A stretch of DNA of 64,000 nt from Micromonospora echinaurantiaca (GTDB lineage: Bacteria; Actinomycetota; Actinomycetes; Mycobacteriales; Micromonosporaceae), in assembly GCF_900090235.1 (NCBI RefSeq), contig NZ_LT607750.1, positions 1,314,501 through 1,378,500 of the forward strand. The letters are read 5' to 3'. A program made the position numbers and the translations under genes. Every line of letters starts with the position of its first letter. Position 1 is the stretch's first letter. Of this stretch, positions 29,733-38,659 are shown piece by piece. The notes below the pieces were generated by a model, which did not search any database, was not told the DNA's origin, and worked only from the letters and a program-made list of their open reading frames with translations.

Positions 29733-31337
29733 ATGATCACTGCCACCGGCCTGGAGTTGCGTGCCGGCGCCCGGATCCTGCTGTCCGACACCACGCTGCG
29801 GGTGCAGCCGGGCGACCGGATCGGCCTGGTCGGCCGCAACGGCGCCGGCAAGACCACCACGCTGAAGGTGCTGGCCGGCGAGGGGCAGCCGTACGCCGGG
29901 CAGATCGACCGGCGCAGCGCCATCGGCTACCTCCCGCAGGATCCGCGCACCGGCGACCTGGACGTCACCGGCCGGGACCGGGTGCTCTCCGCCCGCGGCC
30001 TGGACGTGCTGATGGCCCAGATGAAGGAGATCGAGGCCAAGCTGGCCGACGGCGCGGACGAGAAGCTGGTCCGCCGCTACGGCACGCTGGAGGACCAGTT
30101 CGCCTCCCTCGGCGGGTACGCGGCCGAGGCGGAGGCCGCCCGGATCTGCGCCAACCTGGGCCTGCCCGACCGGGCGCTCGCCCAGACCATCGGCACCCTC
30201 TCCGGCGGCCAGCGCCGCCGCATCGAGCTGGCCCGGATCCTGTTCCGCGACGCCGGCGAGAACGGCGGTGGCATCCTGCTGCTGGACGAGCCCACCAACC
30301 ACCTCGACGCCGACTCGATCACCTGGCTGCGCGGCTTCCTCGCCAACCACAAGGGCGGCCTGATCGTGATCAGCCACGACGCCTCGCTGCTCGAGTCGGT
30401 GGTGAACAAGGTCTGGTTCCTGGACGCCACCCGCTCGGTGGTGGACGTCTACAACCTGGGCTGGAAGGCGTACCTGGCGCAGCGGGAGACCGACGAGCGG
30501 CGCCGCCGCCGGGAGCGGGCCAACGCCGAGAAGAAGGCCGGCGCGCTGATGGCGCAGGCCGACAAGATGCGGGCCAAGGCCACCAAGACCGTCGCCGCGC
30601 AGAACATGGCCCGGCGCGCCGAGCGGCTGATCGCCGGCCTGGACGAGGTACGCGTCGCCGACAAGGTGGCGAAGGTGCGCTTCCCGAGCCCCGCGCCGTG
30701 CGGCAAGACCCCGCTCACCGCTACCGGCCTGTCCAAGTCGTACGGCTCGCTGGAGATCTTCACCGACGTGAACGTGGCGGTGGACCGGGGTTCCCGGGTG
30801 GCCATCCTCGGGCTCAACGGCGCCGGCAAGACCACCCTGCTGCGTATCCTCGGCGGCCTGCTGGAGCCGGACACCGGCCAGGTCAACCCGGGGCACGGGC
30901 TGCGGCTGGGCTACTACGCCCAGGAGCACGAGACGCTGGACGTGGACCGTACGGTGCTGGAGCACATGCGCAGCGCCGCGGCCGACCAGACCGACACCGA
31001 CCTGCGCAAGATCCTCGGCGCGTTCCTCTTCTCCGGCGAGGACGTGGACAAGCCGGCCGGGGTGCTCTCCGGCGGCGAGAAGACCCGGCTGGCCCTGGCC
31101 ACGCTGGTCTGCTCGGGGGCGAACGTGCTGCTGCTGGACGAGCCGACCAACAACCTCGACCCGGTCAGCCGGGAGCAGGTGCTCGACGCCATCGCCCGGT
31201 ACCCCGGGGCGATCGTGCTGGTCACCCACGACCCCGGCGCGGTCATGGCGCTCAAGCCCGACCGGGCCATCCTGCTCCCCGACGGCGACGAGGACGCCTG
31301 GTCCGACGACCTCCTAGAACTCGTCGAACTCGCCTAA
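29733..31337 (+). CDS. ABC-F family ATPase, Rv1473-like
   Basis: A 534-residue soluble protein with two ABC ATPase domains and no membrane segments. Walker A motifs are GRNGAGKTTTLK (about 34-45) and GLNGAGKTTLLR (about 358). Signatures are LSGGQRRRIELAR and LSGGEKTRLALA. Walker B motifs are LLLDEPTNHLDADS and LLLDEPTNNLDPVS. The interdomain linker is the Lys/Arg-rich helical stretch at about 245-305. Overall sequence is close to M. tuberculosis Rv1473, annotated as macrolide-related. ABC-F proteins act on the ribosome E site, either protecting from drugs or tuning translation; which applies here is open. Confidence 0.92.
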   Translation: MITATGLELRAGARILLSDTTLRVQPGDRIGLVGRNGAGKTTTLKVLAGEGQPYAGQIDRRSAIGYLPQDPRTGDLDVTGRDRVLSARGLDVLMAQMKEIEAKLADGADEKLVRRYGTLEDQFASLGGYAAEAEAARICANLGLPDRALAQTIGTLSGGQRRRIELARILFRDAGENGGGILLLDEPTNHLDADSITWLRGFLANHKGGLIVISHDASLLESVVNKVWFLDATRSVVDVYNLGWKAYLAQRETDERRRRRERANAEKKAGALMAQADKMRAKATKTVAAQNMARRAERLIAGLDEVRVADKVAKVRFPSPAPCGKTPLTATGLSKSYGSLEIFTDVNVAVDRGSRVAILGLNGAGKTTLLRILGGLLEPDTGQVNPGHGLRLGYYAQEHETLDVDRTVLEHMRSAAADQTDTDLRKILGAFLFSGEDVDKPAGVLSGGEKTRLALATLVCSGANVLLLDEPTNNLDPVSREQVLDAIARYPGAIVLVTHDPGAVMALKPDRAILLPDGDEDAWSDDLLELVELA

Positions 31338-31380
31338 CCCCCACCCCCACCGGTCGGTCCGCCGGCGACCCCGCCTGGTT

Positions 31381-31435
31381 GATCATGAAGTTGTTGTCGG
31401 ACGTGCCGGCGTGTCGCGACAACAACTTCATGATC
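31381..31435. terminator. Perfect 19-bp inverted repeat after the ABC-F gene
   Basis: The arms GATCATGAAGTTGTTGTCG (31381-31399) and its exact complement (31417-31435) enclose a 17-base loop. The arms are AT-rich compared with the surroundings. It sits between convergent genes and may serve as a two-way terminator or be a dispersed REP-like element. Confidence 0.75.
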
Positions 31436-31446
31436 GACGCGATACG

Positions 31447-32046
31447 TCAGGGGGTCAGGGTGAGCAGGTGGGGGAGGATGCCGGAGGTGGTCAGGATGAC
31501 CACGCCGATGGCGATGAAGATGGTCGGGACCAGCCAGTGGCCGGCGCGTTCCACGAGGCGGGTCACCCGGGGGTGGCTGCCGAGCCAGGCGCCGGCCGCG
31601 CACCAGAGCGCGATCAGCACCACGAAGACCAGCAGGAAGACCGCGCTGTCGGCGGGGCCCAGGGCGCGGAACACCGGCACGTAGACCGCCACGTTGTCGG
31701 CGCCGTTGGCGATCGTCACCCCGGCCACCCCGAGCGCCGAGCCGACCACCGCGGGCGCCTCGTCGTCGTCGGTGTCGAGCAGGGCCCGCACGCCGAGCGC
31801 GATCGGCAGCAGCCCGAGCAGCCCGGTCCACGGGTCGGGCACCACCAGCAGCCCGGCCGCGACCACCGCGCTGGCCACCGCGAGCGCGCCGATCCCCAGG
31901 TACTGCCCGGCGACGATCTGCCAGGGGCGGGGCCGGCCGGTGGTGCGGGCGGCCACGAAGAACAGGGTCAGGATGACGATGTCGTCCACGTCGGTGGCCG
32001 CGAACACCACGGCCGCACCGACCGCGCTGCCGAGAAGGTCGATCAC
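31447..32046 (-). CDS. CadD-like cadmium resistance / permease family protein
   Basis: A 199-residue membrane protein with five or six hydrophobic helices. The start VIDLLGSAVGAAVVFAATDVDDIVILTLFF, the central GVAGVTIANGADNVAVYVPVF and the C-terminal segment match the CadD family, linked in staphylococci to cadmium efflux. GTG 32046 has TACCCT six bases upstream, indicating a leaderless mRNA. The substrate in actinobacteria is untested, so metal export is only a family-level guess. Confidence 0.8.
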   Translation of the reverse strand: MIDLLGSAVGAAVVFAATDVDDIVILTLFFVAARTTGRPRPWQIVAGQYLGIGALAVASAVVAAGLLVVPDPWTGLLGLLPIALGVRALLDTDDDEAPAVVGSALGVAGVTIANGADNVAVYVPVFRALGPADSAVFLLVFVVLIALWCAAGAWLGSHPRVTRLVERAGHWLVPTIFIAIGVVILTTSGILPHLLTLTP

Positions 32047-32435
32047 CCGGGCAGGGTACGGCCCGGCCCGTCCCGCCCGACGCGGTGCCACCGCCGCCTC
32101 CCGGCCGTCCCGCCTGGCGCGGTGCCGCCGCCGCCCGATCCGCCCGGTGCGGTGCCACCGCCGCGTTCCGCCCGGCGCGGTGCCACCGCCATTCCGCTCA
32201 GCGCGGTGCCACCGCCGCGTCCCGCCCCGCTGCGGTGCGGAGCCGCTGCCGCGTCCTGCCCGTTCCGCCGATGCCGGGTGGCCGGATGGCCGTCGGCGGC
32301 GTCACCCTATCGGGAAGCTGACATTGCTTAGCGTGTCGATTGGCGAAGAGTTGATATCTGGCGCATGATCGTTCGAGGCGGTCTAATAGGTGGGACCGTA
32401 TCCGAACCGCACAGTCTGGGACGTGAGGACACAGC
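32047..32435. other. 389-bp gap: degenerate repeats and HTH-gene promoter
   Basis: No gene is seen. From 32082 to about 32250 the core GCGGTGCCACCGCCG recurs six times at 26-37 bp spacing, with the last copy degenerate. The right half (32310-32435) is less GC-rich and holds TCTAAT at 32382-32387, a possible -10 for the HTH gene, giving a leader of about 45 bases. Confidence 0.6.
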
Positions 32436-32663
32436 ATGGCAGCCACGGGCACAGCCACCAGCACTGAGAAGGGTCGCCGGATCGTCGGAGCCGAGCGTCA
32501 GACGCTCGCCAAGGACCTGGTAAAGCGGTACACCTCGGGGGAGAGCATCCGGGCGCTCGCGGCCTCGACCGGCCGTTCCTACGGGTTCATCCACCGGGTG
32601 CTCACGGAGTCCGGCGTGCAGCTGCGGCAGCGTGGCGGCGCCCGGCGCCGCAAGAAGGCGTGA
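32436..32663 (+). CDS. Small helix-turn-helix protein
   Basis: A 75-residue basic protein. The central helix-turn-helix (KRYTSGESIRALAASTGRSYGFIHRVLTES) resembles resolvase- or sigma-type DNA-binding helices, and the C-terminal tail is strongly basic (RQRGGARRRKKA). Proteins of this type are widespread in actinobacteria. One, annotated Rv1473A, lies next to the ABC-F gene Rv1473 in M. tuberculosis, as it does near its ABC-F neighbour here. GAGGA lies about eight bases upstream. A DNA-binding role is likely; its targets are unknown. Confidence 0.85.
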   Translation: MAATGTATSTEKGRRIVGAERQTLAKDLVKRYTSGESIRALAASTGRSYGFIHRVLTESGVQLRQRGGARRRKKA

Positions 32664-32706
32664 TCCGCCCAGCAGCGTCGTCCAGCGCCGCGCCCCGGGC
32701 CGCCCG

Positions 32707-33474
32707 GTGACCGCCGAGGCGACCGGGGTACGGCTGGACTGCGACGGGCCCGTCGCGACTGTCACGTTGTGCCGGCCCGACGTGCTCAACGCCCAGACCC
32801 CGGCGATGTGGCGGGCGCTGAGCGACTTCGCCCGGGACCTGCCCGGTGACGTCCGCGTGGTGGTCGTCCGCGGCGAGGGGCGGGCGTTCTCCGCCGGCCT
32901 CGACCTGTCGGTGGCCGGTGCCTCCGGGCCGGGCTCGTTCGCGGAGCTGGCCACCCTGCCCGAGCAGGAGTGCGCCGACCGCATCGCCGAGTTCCAGGAT
33001 GCCTTCACCTGGCTGCACCGCCCGGACGTGGTCTCCGTGGCGGCCGTGCAGGGCCACGCCATCGGGGCCGGCTTCCAGCTCGCCCTCGCCTGTGACCTGC
33101 GGGTTCTCGCCGAGGACGCGAAGTTCTCGATGGCCGAGGTGACCCTCGGGCTGGTGCCCGACCTCGCCGGCACGAAGCGGCTCGTCGACCTGGTCGGCTA
33201 CTCCCGCGCGCTGGAGATCTGCGCCACCGGCCGGCGGCTCGACGCCGCCGAGGCGGACCGGATCGGCCTGGCCACCCTGGTGGTGCCGAACGCGGAACTC
33301 GACGGCGCGGTGCGCGACCTCACCGCCGGGCTGCTTTCCGGCAACCGGGACGCGGTGGTCGAGATCAAGGCGCTGCTGGCCGGCGCCGGCGGTCGCTCCG
33401 CCGCGGAGCAGCAGCGGGCCGAGCGCGAGGCGCAGACCCGCCGCCTGCGTGATCTCGCCGGTCGGGGAGAATAG
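32707..33474 (+). CDS. Enoyl-CoA hydratase/isomerase family protein
   Basis: A 255-residue crotonase-fold enzyme. The oxyanion-hole segments are GRAFSAGLDLS (about residues 59-69) and VQGHAIGAGFQLALACDLRV. Glutamate positions used in hydration lie near AEVTLGLVPDLAG. GTG 32707 is 44 bp after the HTH gene stop, so the two may share a transcript. The family acts on acyl-CoA esters; the exact substrate is not visible. An enoyl-CoA hydratase (echA12, Rv1472) also neighbours the ABC-F gene in M. tuberculosis. Confidence 0.87.
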   Translation: MTAEATGVRLDCDGPVATVTLCRPDVLNAQTPAMWRALSDFARDLPGDVRVVVVRGEGRAFSAGLDLSVAGASGPGSFAELATLPEQECADRIAEFQDAFTWLHRPDVVSVAAVQGHAIGAGFQLALACDLRVLAEDAKFSMAEVTLGLVPDLAGTKRLVDLVGYSRALEICATGRRLDAAEADRIGLATLVVPNAELDGAVRDLTAGLLSGNRDAVVEIKALLAGAGGRSAAEQQRAEREAQTRRLRDLAGRGE

Positions 33475-33519
33475 TAAGGACCGTTCGGGAAGATCCGGGT
33501 TACGGCCGAGGTTGTCAGA

Positions 33520-33563
33520 GTCGTCGGGAGAATTGACCTGACGGTGTTGGTCAGCCCGACGAC
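33520..33563 (+). promoter_or_regulatory. Nested inverted repeat upstream of the ABC exporter gene
   Basis: GTCGTCGGG (33520-33528) pairs with CCCGACGAC (33555-33563). A shorter CTGAC/GTCAG stem sits inside, just left of the right arm. A TTGACC hexamer is within. It ends two bases before the GGAGG ribosome site, so it may be an operator or an mRNA structure affecting initiation. Confidence 0.4.
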
Positions 33564-33575
33564 CCGGAGGTGAGC

Positions 33576-35564
33576 GTGTCCAACCCGATGTCCGGCGGCG
33601 GCATGGGCGGCTGGAGCATGCTCCGGTCGATGCGCAGCCGCGACGAGATCTCCACCCACCGGCTCCAGCACGGCGTGGCCCGCCGGATCGTGGCCTTCGC
33701 CCGTCCCTACCGCCGGGACATCGTCGTCTTCCTGGTCACCGTGGTGCTCGCCGCGGTCATCGGGGTCGCCACCCCGGTGCTCGCCGGTGACGTGATCGAC
33801 GCGATCAGCCGGGGCGGCGCGGAGGCGGGCTCGCTGGTCGTCCGGCTGGCCCTGGTCATCGCCGGGCTCGCGGTCGCCGACGCGCTGCTCTCCCTGGCCC
33901 AGCGCTGGTATTCGGCCCGGATCGGCGAGGGGATCATCCTCGACCTGCGCACCCGGGTCTACGACCACGTGCAGCGGATGCCGCTGCAGTTCTTCACCCG
34001 TACCCAGACCGGCGCGCTGGTGAGCCGGCTCAACAACGACGTGCTCGGCGCCCAGCGGGCGTTCACCTCGACGCTGTCCGGCGTGGTCAGCAACGTCATC
34101 CAGCTGGTGCTCACCGCGGCGGTGATGTTCACCCTCTCCTGGCAGATCACCGCGCTGTCGCTGGTGCTGCTGCCGGTCTTCATCATCCCGGCGCGGCGGG
34201 TCGGCAAGCGGCTGGCCGAGATCACCCGCGAGTCGTACAACCTCGACGCCAAGATGAACGCGACGATGACCGAGCGGTTCAACGTCGCGGGCGCGCTGCT
34301 GGTCAAGCTCTTCGGCCGGCCCGACGTCGAGGCCCGCCGGTTCGCCGGGCGGGCCGAGCGGGTGCGCGACATCGGCATCCAGTCCGCGATGTACTCGCGG
34401 ACGTTCTTCGTGGCGATGCTGCTGGTGGCGTCGCTCGCCCAGGCGCTCACCTACGGCCTCGGCGGCTGGCTGGCCGTCACCGGGTCGGTCAGCGCCGGCA
34501 CCGTGGTGACCCTCGCCCTGCTGCTCACCCGCCTCTACGGCCCGCTGACCGCGCTGTCCAACGTCCGGGTGGACGTGATGAGCGCGCTGGTCTCCTTCGA
34601 CCGGGTCTTCGAGGTGCTCGACCTCGATCCGGCCATCAGGGAGAAGCCCGACGCCGTCCCGGTGCCGCGCGGCAACGGCCGGGTGGAGTTCCGCGGGGTG
34701 CGGTTCCGCTACCCGAGCGCCGCCGAGATCTCACTCGCCTCCCTGGAGGAGGTCGCCGCGCTGGACCGTACGGTCAACGAGCCGGTGCTCAAGGGGGTCT
34801 CGTTCGCCGTCGAGCCGGGGCAGATGGTGGCGCTGGTCGGCCCCTCCGGGGCGGGCAAGTCGACGCTGTCCATGCTGATCTCCCGGATCTACGACGTCAC
34901 CGACGGGCAGGTGCTGGTCGGCGGGGTCGACGTGCGGGACGCCACCCTCGACTCGCTGCGCGACGAGATCGGCGTGGTCACCCAGGATTCGCACCTGTTC
35001 CACGAGACGATCGCCGAGAACCTCCGCTACGCCAAGCCGGACGCCACCGACGACGAACTCTGGGCGGCGCTGGCCGGCGCCCAGGTCGCCGACCTGGTCC
35101 GGTCGTTGCCCGACGGCCTGCAGACCACCGTCGGCGAGCGGGGTTACCGCTTCTCCGGCGGCGAGAAGCAGCGGATCGCCATCGCCCGGCTGCTGCTCAA
35201 GGCCCCCTCGATCGTGATCCTCGACGAGGCGACCGCCCACCTGGACTCGGAGAGCGAGGCGGCGGTGCAGCGGGCGCTGTCGGTGGCATTGACCGGGCGT
35301 ACCGCGCTGGTCATCGCGCACCGGCTCTCCACCGTCCGCGAGGCCGACCAGATCCTGGTCCTCGACGACGGGCGGATCGTCGAGCGCGGCCGGCACGACG
35401 AGTTGGTCGCCGTCGGCGGCCTGTACGCCGAGCTCTACCGCACCCAGTTCGCGGTGGCCGACTCGCCCACCCCGTACGCCGACGCGACCGGCCCGGAGCC
35501 GGTGACCCTGCCGATGCGCTCGTACGTGCCGGACGACGCGCTGCCGCCCGCCGCCGCGAACTAG
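33576..35564 (+). CDS. ABC transporter, fused permease and ATPase
   Basis: A 662-residue half-transporter of the type IV exporter class. Six transmembrane helices span about residues 45-330. The ATPase domain has Walker A GPSGAGKST, signature RFSGGEKQRIAIARLL, and Walker B SIVILDEATAHLDSES. GTG 33576 is preferred because GGAGG (33566-33570) overlaps the earlier GTG 33570. Between strands of the ATPase domain is an insert (residues about 385-400, ASLEEVAALDRTVNEP) common in actinobacterial members. Likely works as a homodimer; cargo unknown. Its stop overlaps the convergent glycosylase stop. Confidence 0.9.
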   Translation: MSNPMSGGGMGGWSMLRSMRSRDEISTHRLQHGVARRIVAFARPYRRDIVVFLVTVVLAAVIGVATPVLAGDVIDAISRGGAEAGSLVVRLALVIAGLAVADALLSLAQRWYSARIGEGIILDLRTRVYDHVQRMPLQFFTRTQTGALVSRLNNDVLGAQRAFTSTLSGVVSNVIQLVLTAAVMFTLSWQITALSLVLLPVFIIPARRVGKRLAEITRESYNLDAKMNATMTERFNVAGALLVKLFGRPDVEARRFAGRAERVRDIGIQSAMYSRTFFVAMLLVASLAQALTYGLGGWLAVTGSVSAGTVVTLALLLTRLYGPLTALSNVRVDVMSALVSFDRVFEVLDLDPAIREKPDAVPVPRGNGRVEFRGVRFRYPSAAEISLASLEEVAALDRTVNEPVLKGVSFAVEPGQMVALVGPSGAGKSTLSMLISRIYDVTDGQVLVGGVDVRDATLDSLRDEIGVVTQDSHLFHETIAENLRYAKPDATDDELWAALAGAQVADLVRSLPDGLQTTVGERGYRFSGGEKQRIAIARLLLKAPSIVILDEATAHLDSESEAAVQRALSVALTGRTALVIAHRLSTVREADQILVLDDGRIVERGRHDELVAVGGLYAELYRTQFAVADSPTPYADATGPEPVTLPMRSYVPDDALPPAAAN

Positions 35565-36277
35565 CCCGTCGCCGCGGCCCGCAGTTCGGCGAACGCGGCG
35601 CCCAGCGTCTCCGGGGTGAAGTGCGCGTTCAGCCCGCTCGGATTGGGCAGCACCCAGAGCCGCGCGCCGGCCAGCGGCTCCGGCTGCGGGCCGAAGCCGG
35701 CCTTCGGTCGGGCGAACCCGATCCGGTACGCGGTCACCCCGACCACGGCCACCCAGCGCGGCCGGTACCGCGCCACCTTGCCGGCCAGGATCTCCGCCCC
35801 CTCGACGAGTTCGGCGGCGGTCAGCTCGTCGGCCCGCGCGCTGGCCCGGGCCACCATGTTGGTGATGCCCAGCCCGTAGCCGGGCAGCTCGTCCTGCTCG
35901 CTCGGGTGCAGCTGCCGCGGCGTGAACCCGCCGCGGTGCAGCGCCGGCCAGAACCGGTTGCCGGGCCGGGCGAAGTGCCAGCCGGTGGCCGCCGACCACA
36001 GCCCCGGGTTGATCCCGACGAAGAGCACGTCGAGCCCGGGCGCGATGACATCGGGCAGGGTCCGGCCCGCCGCGGCCGCCAACTCCTCCCGGGTCGGCCG
36101 CCGCTGGCCGGCCGCCAGTTCCTCCCCGGTTCGCCGCCGCTGTCCGGACCCACCGGCCCGGATCTCGCCCATCGGCGGCGTACCGGTCGCGGGTCGCGTC
36201 GCGGGGCCGGGGCTCGGCGGCGCGGCCGGCTCGGGTCGTGCCCGGTCGCCGCGCCCCCGGCCCGGCCCGGTCGTCAC
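35561..36277 (-). CDS. mug: Mismatch-specific (G/U, G/T) DNA glycosylase, Mug family
   Basis: A uracil-DNA glycosylase superfamily protein removing uracil or related bases from G mismatches. The core has GLDVLFVGINPGLWSAATGWHFARPGNRFWPALH, with the INPG motif, and the late motif LWVLPNPSGLNAHF. GTG 36277 overlaps the SDR stop (GTGA) and gives 238 residues, with a Pro/Arg-rich disordered start. ATG 36172 gives 203 residues and is a fair alternative. Residues about 43-65 contain a short duplicated RTGEELAA / PTREELAA. The stop overlaps the ABC exporter stop on the other strand. Confidence 0.87.
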   Translation of the reverse strand: MTTGPGRGRGDRARPEPAAPPSPGPATRPATGTPPMGEIRAGGSGQRRRTGEELAAGQRRPTREELAAAAGRTLPDVIAPGLDVLFVGINPGLWSAATGWHFARPGNRFWPALHRGGFTPRQLHPSEQDELPGYGLGITNMVARASARADELTAAELVEGAEILAGKVARYRPRWVAVVGVTAYRIGFARPKAGFGPQPEPLAGARLWVLPNPSGLNAHFTPETLGAAFAELRAAATG

Positions 36278-37035
36278 AGGCCGCGCAGCGCGCCACCGTC
36301 GACCGGGACGGTGACCCCGGTCAGGTAGCTCGCCGCGGGGGAGAGCACGAACGCGGCCACCCGGCCGAACTCCGCCGGCTCGCCGATGCGGCGCAGCGGG
36401 ATCCCCGCCTCCGCCTCGGCGCGGGCCCGGTCGGGGTCGCCGGTCGCGGCGAACAGCTCCCGGTTCCGGTCGGTCATGATCCGCCCCGGCAGCAGGCCGA
36501 CTACCCGGACGCCCCGGGGGCCGTACTCGTCGGCGATGTCCTTGGCGGCACCGACCAGGCCGGGGCGCAGCCCGTTGGAGATGCCCAGTCCGGGCAGCGG
36601 GCCGCGGGCCGAGGTGGAGAGCACCAGGCCGATCGCGCCGCCGTCGGACAGCTCGGCGGCCACCGTACGCACCATCCGGACCGTGCCGAGGAAGACCGTC
36701 TCGAAGGACCGTCGCCACTGCTCGTCGCTGACCGAGGCGACGCTGCCCGGCGGCGGGCCGCCCACCGAGACCAGCGCCCCGTCCAGCCGGCCGAAGTGGT
36801 CCCGGGCGGCGGCGACCAGGCGCTCCGGGGCGGTCGGGTCGGTCAGGTCGACGGCCAGCCCGACGGCCCGCCCGGGCCCGCCGAGGCGCTCGGCGGCGGC
36901 GACGACTCCGTCGGGGTCCCGGGCGGAGAGCACCACCCGGGCGCCGTCGGCGACGAGGCACTCCGCGGTGGCGTAGCCCAGTCCGCGAGACGCGCCGGTG
37001 AGCACGTACACCCGATCGGTCAGTCCGAGATCCAT
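36274..37035 (-). CDS. Short-chain dehydrogenase/reductase with atypical active site
   Basis: A 253-residue Rossmann-fold protein. The cofactor motif TGASRGLG and a conserved C-terminus are present (ASYLTGVTVPVDGG). The usual catalytic YxxxK is absent: the region reads GISNGLRPGLVGAAKDIA, where alignment to the standard SDR pattern puts Ser at the Tyr position and Arg at the Lys position. ATG 37035 follows AGGA by eight bases. It may have a changed chemistry or a non-catalytic role. Start and stop overlaps tie it to the glycosylase gene downstream. Confidence 0.88.
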   Translation of the reverse strand: MDLGLTDRVYVLTGASRGLGYATAECLVADGARVVLSARDPDGVVAAAERLGGPGRAVGLAVDLTDPTAPERLVAAARDHFGRLDGALVSVGGPPPGSVASVSDEQWRRSFETVFLGTVRMVRTVAAELSDGGAIGLVLSTSARGPLPGLGISNGLRPGLVGAAKDIADEYGPRGVRVVGLLPGRIMTDRNRELFAATGDPDRARAEAEAGIPLRRIGEPAEFGRVAAFVLSPAASYLTGVTVPVDGGALRGL

Positions 37036-37133
37036 GGCTCGATCCTGCCCCATCCGGCGGCCCGCGCCACTTATGGGGCGACCGGCCGTGGGCCGCCGCC
37101 GCGAGCCGCACCGGCGACGCCGGGCGCGGCCGG

Positions 37134-37844
37134 TCAGCGGCGGGCCGGACGCAGCAGGCGTACCCGACCGGCGAGCTGCACCGCGACGGCGCCGCCGGCG
37201 CGCCCCAGCGCGGGCAACCGGCGTGGCCGCGGCGGTCGGTGCCCGTCGTAGCGGTCGGTCGCCTCGCGCACCGCCAGTTCCTCCGCGCCGAGCGGCGGCA
37301 GCGCGCCCCGCTCCCGCAGCGCGCGGGCCAGGTCCCAACCGTCGCGCAGCGACCCGGCGGTGGGTCGGCCGGCCGCCCAGCCGGCGAAGGTGGCCGGCCA
37401 GGCGGCGCCGAAGCCGGCGGCGAGCAGCGGCCAGTGCCGGGCCACGTCGCCGGCGCGCTTGCGCAGCAGCGCCGCCCGGGCCGCGGCCAGCGGCGCTGGG
37501 TCGAAGCCCGGCGGCACCGGTGCGCCGGCCACCAGCGCCGCCACCAGTTCCGCCTGCCGAGCCGCCAGGTCAGTCGCCGGCCGGGCGGCCGGGCCGTCCG
37601 CCGCCCGAGCCGCCACCTCCGTCGCCGGCCCGGCGGCCGGGTCGTCGTTCCCCGGCCGGGCGGTGACCAGGTCGTCCGCCCGCGGGGCGGCGAGGTCGTC
37701 CGCCGGCCGCGCGGCCGGGCCGCTGTCCGCCGGCCGGGTGGTCACGTCGACTGTCGACGGTACGGTCCGGTCGACCGTCGGTCGGTTGGTCCGGCCGTCC
37801 GCCGGGCGGGCGGCCGGGCCGGTGGGGAGCGGGACGGCGGTCAC
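37134..37844 (-). CDS. SCO6045-like partner protein of the MNIO enzyme
   Basis: A 236-residue protein. The first 120 residues are an Ala/Pro/Arg/Asp-rich, probably disordered stretch with degenerate RPADxxAARP repeats. The C-terminal 110 residues form an alpha-helical domain (VARHWPLLAAGFGAAWPATF, DGWDLARALRERGALP, then RYDGHRPPRPRR) resembling the C-terminal region of Streptomyces SCO6045. GTG 37844 overlaps the DUF692 stop by four bases. In other MNIO systems a small partner protein recruits the peptide substrate; that role is inferred here by position. Confidence 0.72.
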   Translation of the reverse strand: MTAVPLPTGPAARPADGRTNRPTVDRTVPSTVDVTTRPADSGPAARPADDLAAPRADDLVTARPGNDDPAAGPATEVAARAADGPAARPATDLAARQAELVAALVAGAPVPPGFDPAPLAAARAALLRKRAGDVARHWPLLAAGFGAAWPATFAGWAAGRPTAGSLRDGWDLARALRERGALPPLGAEELAVREATDRYDGHRPPRPRRLPALGRAGGAVAVQLAGRVRLLRPARR

Positions 37845-38659
37845 GTGACCACCGGGAACCCGGCGGCCGCGGCGAGGGCGTCCAGTTCGGCGCGGAGCGT
37901 CGCGGCGGGCGGGTAGTGCCCGTCGCGTTCCAGCAGCAGCGCCGGCGGGCGGTGCCGCGCGCACAGTTCACCGAGCAGGTCGAGCACCTCGGCCGGCACC
38001 GGGTCGGTGTGCGTGTCGTGGTAGAAGCCGCCGTGCTCGGCGCCGCCGGCCACGTGCGCGTAGGCGACCCGCTCCAGCGGCAGCCGGTCCAGCAGCGCGA
38101 TCGGGTCGGTGCCGCGGTTGCGCGCGTTGGCGTACACGTTGGCGACGTCGAGCAGCAGCAGGGCACCCGTGCGGTCCAGGATCTCGGTCAGGAACGCGGC
38201 CTCGTCCAGTTCGTCGTCCGGCCAGTCGAACAGCGCCGCGACCGGTTCCAACGCGATCGGTACCGGCAACTGGGCCTGCGCCCGGTCGACGTTGGCGCAG
38301 ACCGCGTCGACCGCCTCCCGGGTGCGCGGCAGCGGCAGCAGGTGACCGGCCTCCAGCCCGCCGGCCCGGACGAACGCGATGTGCTCGCTGACCAGCGGGG
38401 CGTCCACTAGCCGCGCCACCGCGGCCAGCTGGGCGACCCGGGCCGGGTCGACCGGTTCCGCGCCGCCCAGGGAGAGCCGCACCCCGTGCGGTACGACCGT
38501 GACGCCCCGCTCGCGCAGCGCGGCCAGGCCGACCGGCAGCGGTCCGGTCGCCGGCACGGACTCCGCCACCACCTCGACGAAGCGCAGGCCGGGCAGCTCG
38601 GCGACGAAGCCGGCGATCTCCGGACGCCAGCCGATGCCCACCCCGGTCGGGCCGGTCAT
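37841..38659 (-). CDS. DUF692 / MNIO family oxidative enzyme
   Basis: A 272-residue TIM-barrel enzyme of the multinuclear non-heme iron family (relatives MbnB, TglH). Likely metal ligands are His58 (VPHGVRLSLGG), Glu92-His93 (SEHIAF), Glu138, Asp171 and Asn174 (LLDVANVYAN), His202 (YAHVAGG), and the HDTHTDP segment at 214-220. Known members modify cysteine residues of ribosomally made peptides. ATG 38659 overlaps the membrane-protein stop, and its stop overlaps the partner start, so the three form one coupled unit. The substrate is proposed to be the Cys tail encoded just upstream. Confidence 0.88.
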   Translation of the reverse strand: MTGPTGVGIGWRPEIAGFVAELPGLRFVEVVAESVPATGPLPVGLAALRERGVTVVPHGVRLSLGGAEPVDPARVAQLAAVARLVDAPLVSEHIAFVRAGGLEAGHLLPLPRTREAVDAVCANVDRAQAQLPVPIALEPVAALFDWPDDELDEAAFLTEILDRTGALLLLDVANVYANARNRGTDPIALLDRLPLERVAYAHVAGGAEHGGFYHDTHTDPVPAEVLDLLGELCARHRPPALLLERDGHYPPAATLRAELDALAAAAGFPVVT

